Shown in pieces: positions 63,637 to 64,000 of a stretch of 64,000 nt of DNA (the first letter of the stretch is position 1; the number at the start of each line of letters is the position of its first letter). The notes below the pieces were generated by a model that saw nothing but the letters and a program-made list of their open reading frames with translations, was not told the DNA's origin and ran no database searches. The position numbers and the translations under genes were made by a program. This DNA comes from Candidatus Ornithobacterium hominis (lineage in GTDB: Bacteria; Bacteroidota; Bacteroidia; Flavobacteriales; Weeksellaceae), in NCBI RefSeq assembly GCF_951229915.1, contig NZ_OX579588.1, positions 806,001-870,000 on the forward strand, written 5' to 3'.

Positions 63637-63984
63637 ATGGCAATCAAAATAACAGACGAATGTATCAATTGCGGTGCTTGCGAACCCGAGTGCCCCAACA
63701 ATGCGATTTACGAAGGCGCTATGGATTGGCGTTTTTCTGATGGTACAGATGTGCAAGGATTTTTTGTGGGATTAAACGGCCACTCTGCTGATGCAGATGC
63801 GCCACAAGAGCCCATCAGTGATGATTATTATTTCATCGTGCCAGATAAATGTACTGAATGCAAAGGTTTCCACGACGAGCCACAATGTGCCGCAGTGTGC
63901 CCCGTAGATTGCTGTGTACCAGATGAAGACCACGAGGAAAGTGAGGATAGATTGCTCGAGAAAAAAGCAATGCTTCATCATTAA
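63637..63984 (+). CDS. Dicluster [4Fe-4S] ferredoxin
   Basis: ATG 63637 (MAIKITDECINCGACEPECP) gives 115 aa; an upstream in-frame start adds 12 residues of no known role. First cluster CINCGACEPECP, second CTECKGFHDEPQCAAVCPVDCC, with the longer insertion between Cys pairs typical of YfhL/FdxN-like ferredoxins. A central insertion (about 27-63) separates the clusters. It is a soluble electron carrier, perhaps serving the neighbouring reductase; that partner is inferred. Confidence 0.93.
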   Translation: MAIKITDECINCGACEPECPNNAIYEGAMDWRFSDGTDVQGFFVGLNGHSADADAPQEPISDDYYFIVPDKCTECKGFHDEPQCAAVCPVDCCVPDEDHEESEDRLLEKKAMLHH

Positions 63985-64000
63985 TTCAAAAATAATGAAT

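Noticed and set aside
1..64000. tRNA, rRNA or tmRNA genes
   Set aside because: No cloverleaf-like or rRNA-like sequence was recognised on either strand by eye; a covariance-model scan was not possible.

Overview
The window looks like chromosome of a low-GC member of the Bacteroidota, class Flavobacteriia, most likely a Weeksellaceae-type organism. The supporting signs are Bacteroidota-type promoter elements (TAnnTTTG), a C-terminal type IX secretion (T9SS) sorting domain, SprB-like repeats, an IS982 remnant, a DUF4294 protein, a LuxC-like acyl-CoA reductase next to a dicluster ferredoxin, RteC and DUF1896. The genus is not resolved.

Bases 1-34142 hold a same-strand mosaic array of polymorphic toxins and immunity genes. 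Two exchangeable N-terminal carriers recur. One is a signal peptide plus beta-rich module that usually ends in a metzincin-like zinc protease (HELGH, third His, then an NLMDY Met-turn). The other is a TANFOR/fibronectin-type N-terminus. Each carrier is joined to a different C-terminal toxin; several toxins carry PD-(D/E)xK-like E/D-x-K motifs. Each toxin is followed at once by a small acidic immunity gene. Between complete pairs lie orphan toxin tails with extra immunity genes, the debris expected from toxin-tip replacement. Several genes carry single lesions: an A10 frameshift in an immunity gene, an in-frame amber in one toxin, and a G7 frameshift plus a TGA in another. A 2.6-kb segment with an IS982 scar is duplicated at 9.7-12.3 and 27.0-29.5 kb.

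Bases 34168-42624 hold a tight four-gene operon: a fibronectin III protein, a 1073-aa SprB-like T9SS substrate, a PKD-domain lipoprotein and an outer-membrane beta-barrel. Truncated copies of its first gene precede both TANFOR toxins, so this module is probably the surface display or delivery partner of the toxins. That link is inferred from gene order and has not been shown.

Bases about 42.6-51.6 kb are the wreck of a CTnDOT/ERL-type integrative element. It contains both ends of a large methylase/helicase gene split by a small cargo (SAH-hydrolase-like fragment, HD hydrolase, NUDIX), DUF1896, a complete AbiE toxin-antitoxin pair with promoter and operator, a broken topB, an ATPase fragment, an HTH remnant and RteC. 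A putative lipoprotein and a flavobacterial surface protein with a long structured leader also lie here.

Bases 52.1-64.0 kb are core chromosome: fhs; ribBA; a run of four minus-strand envelope and cell-division genes (ftsK, a LolA-like gene, an LptF/G-like gene, ribBA); M42 aminopeptidase; DUF4294; acyl-CoA reductase; ferredoxin. A short motif, AAGCCTTAA, recurs from about 48.7 kb onward and was not seen by eye in the accessory part.
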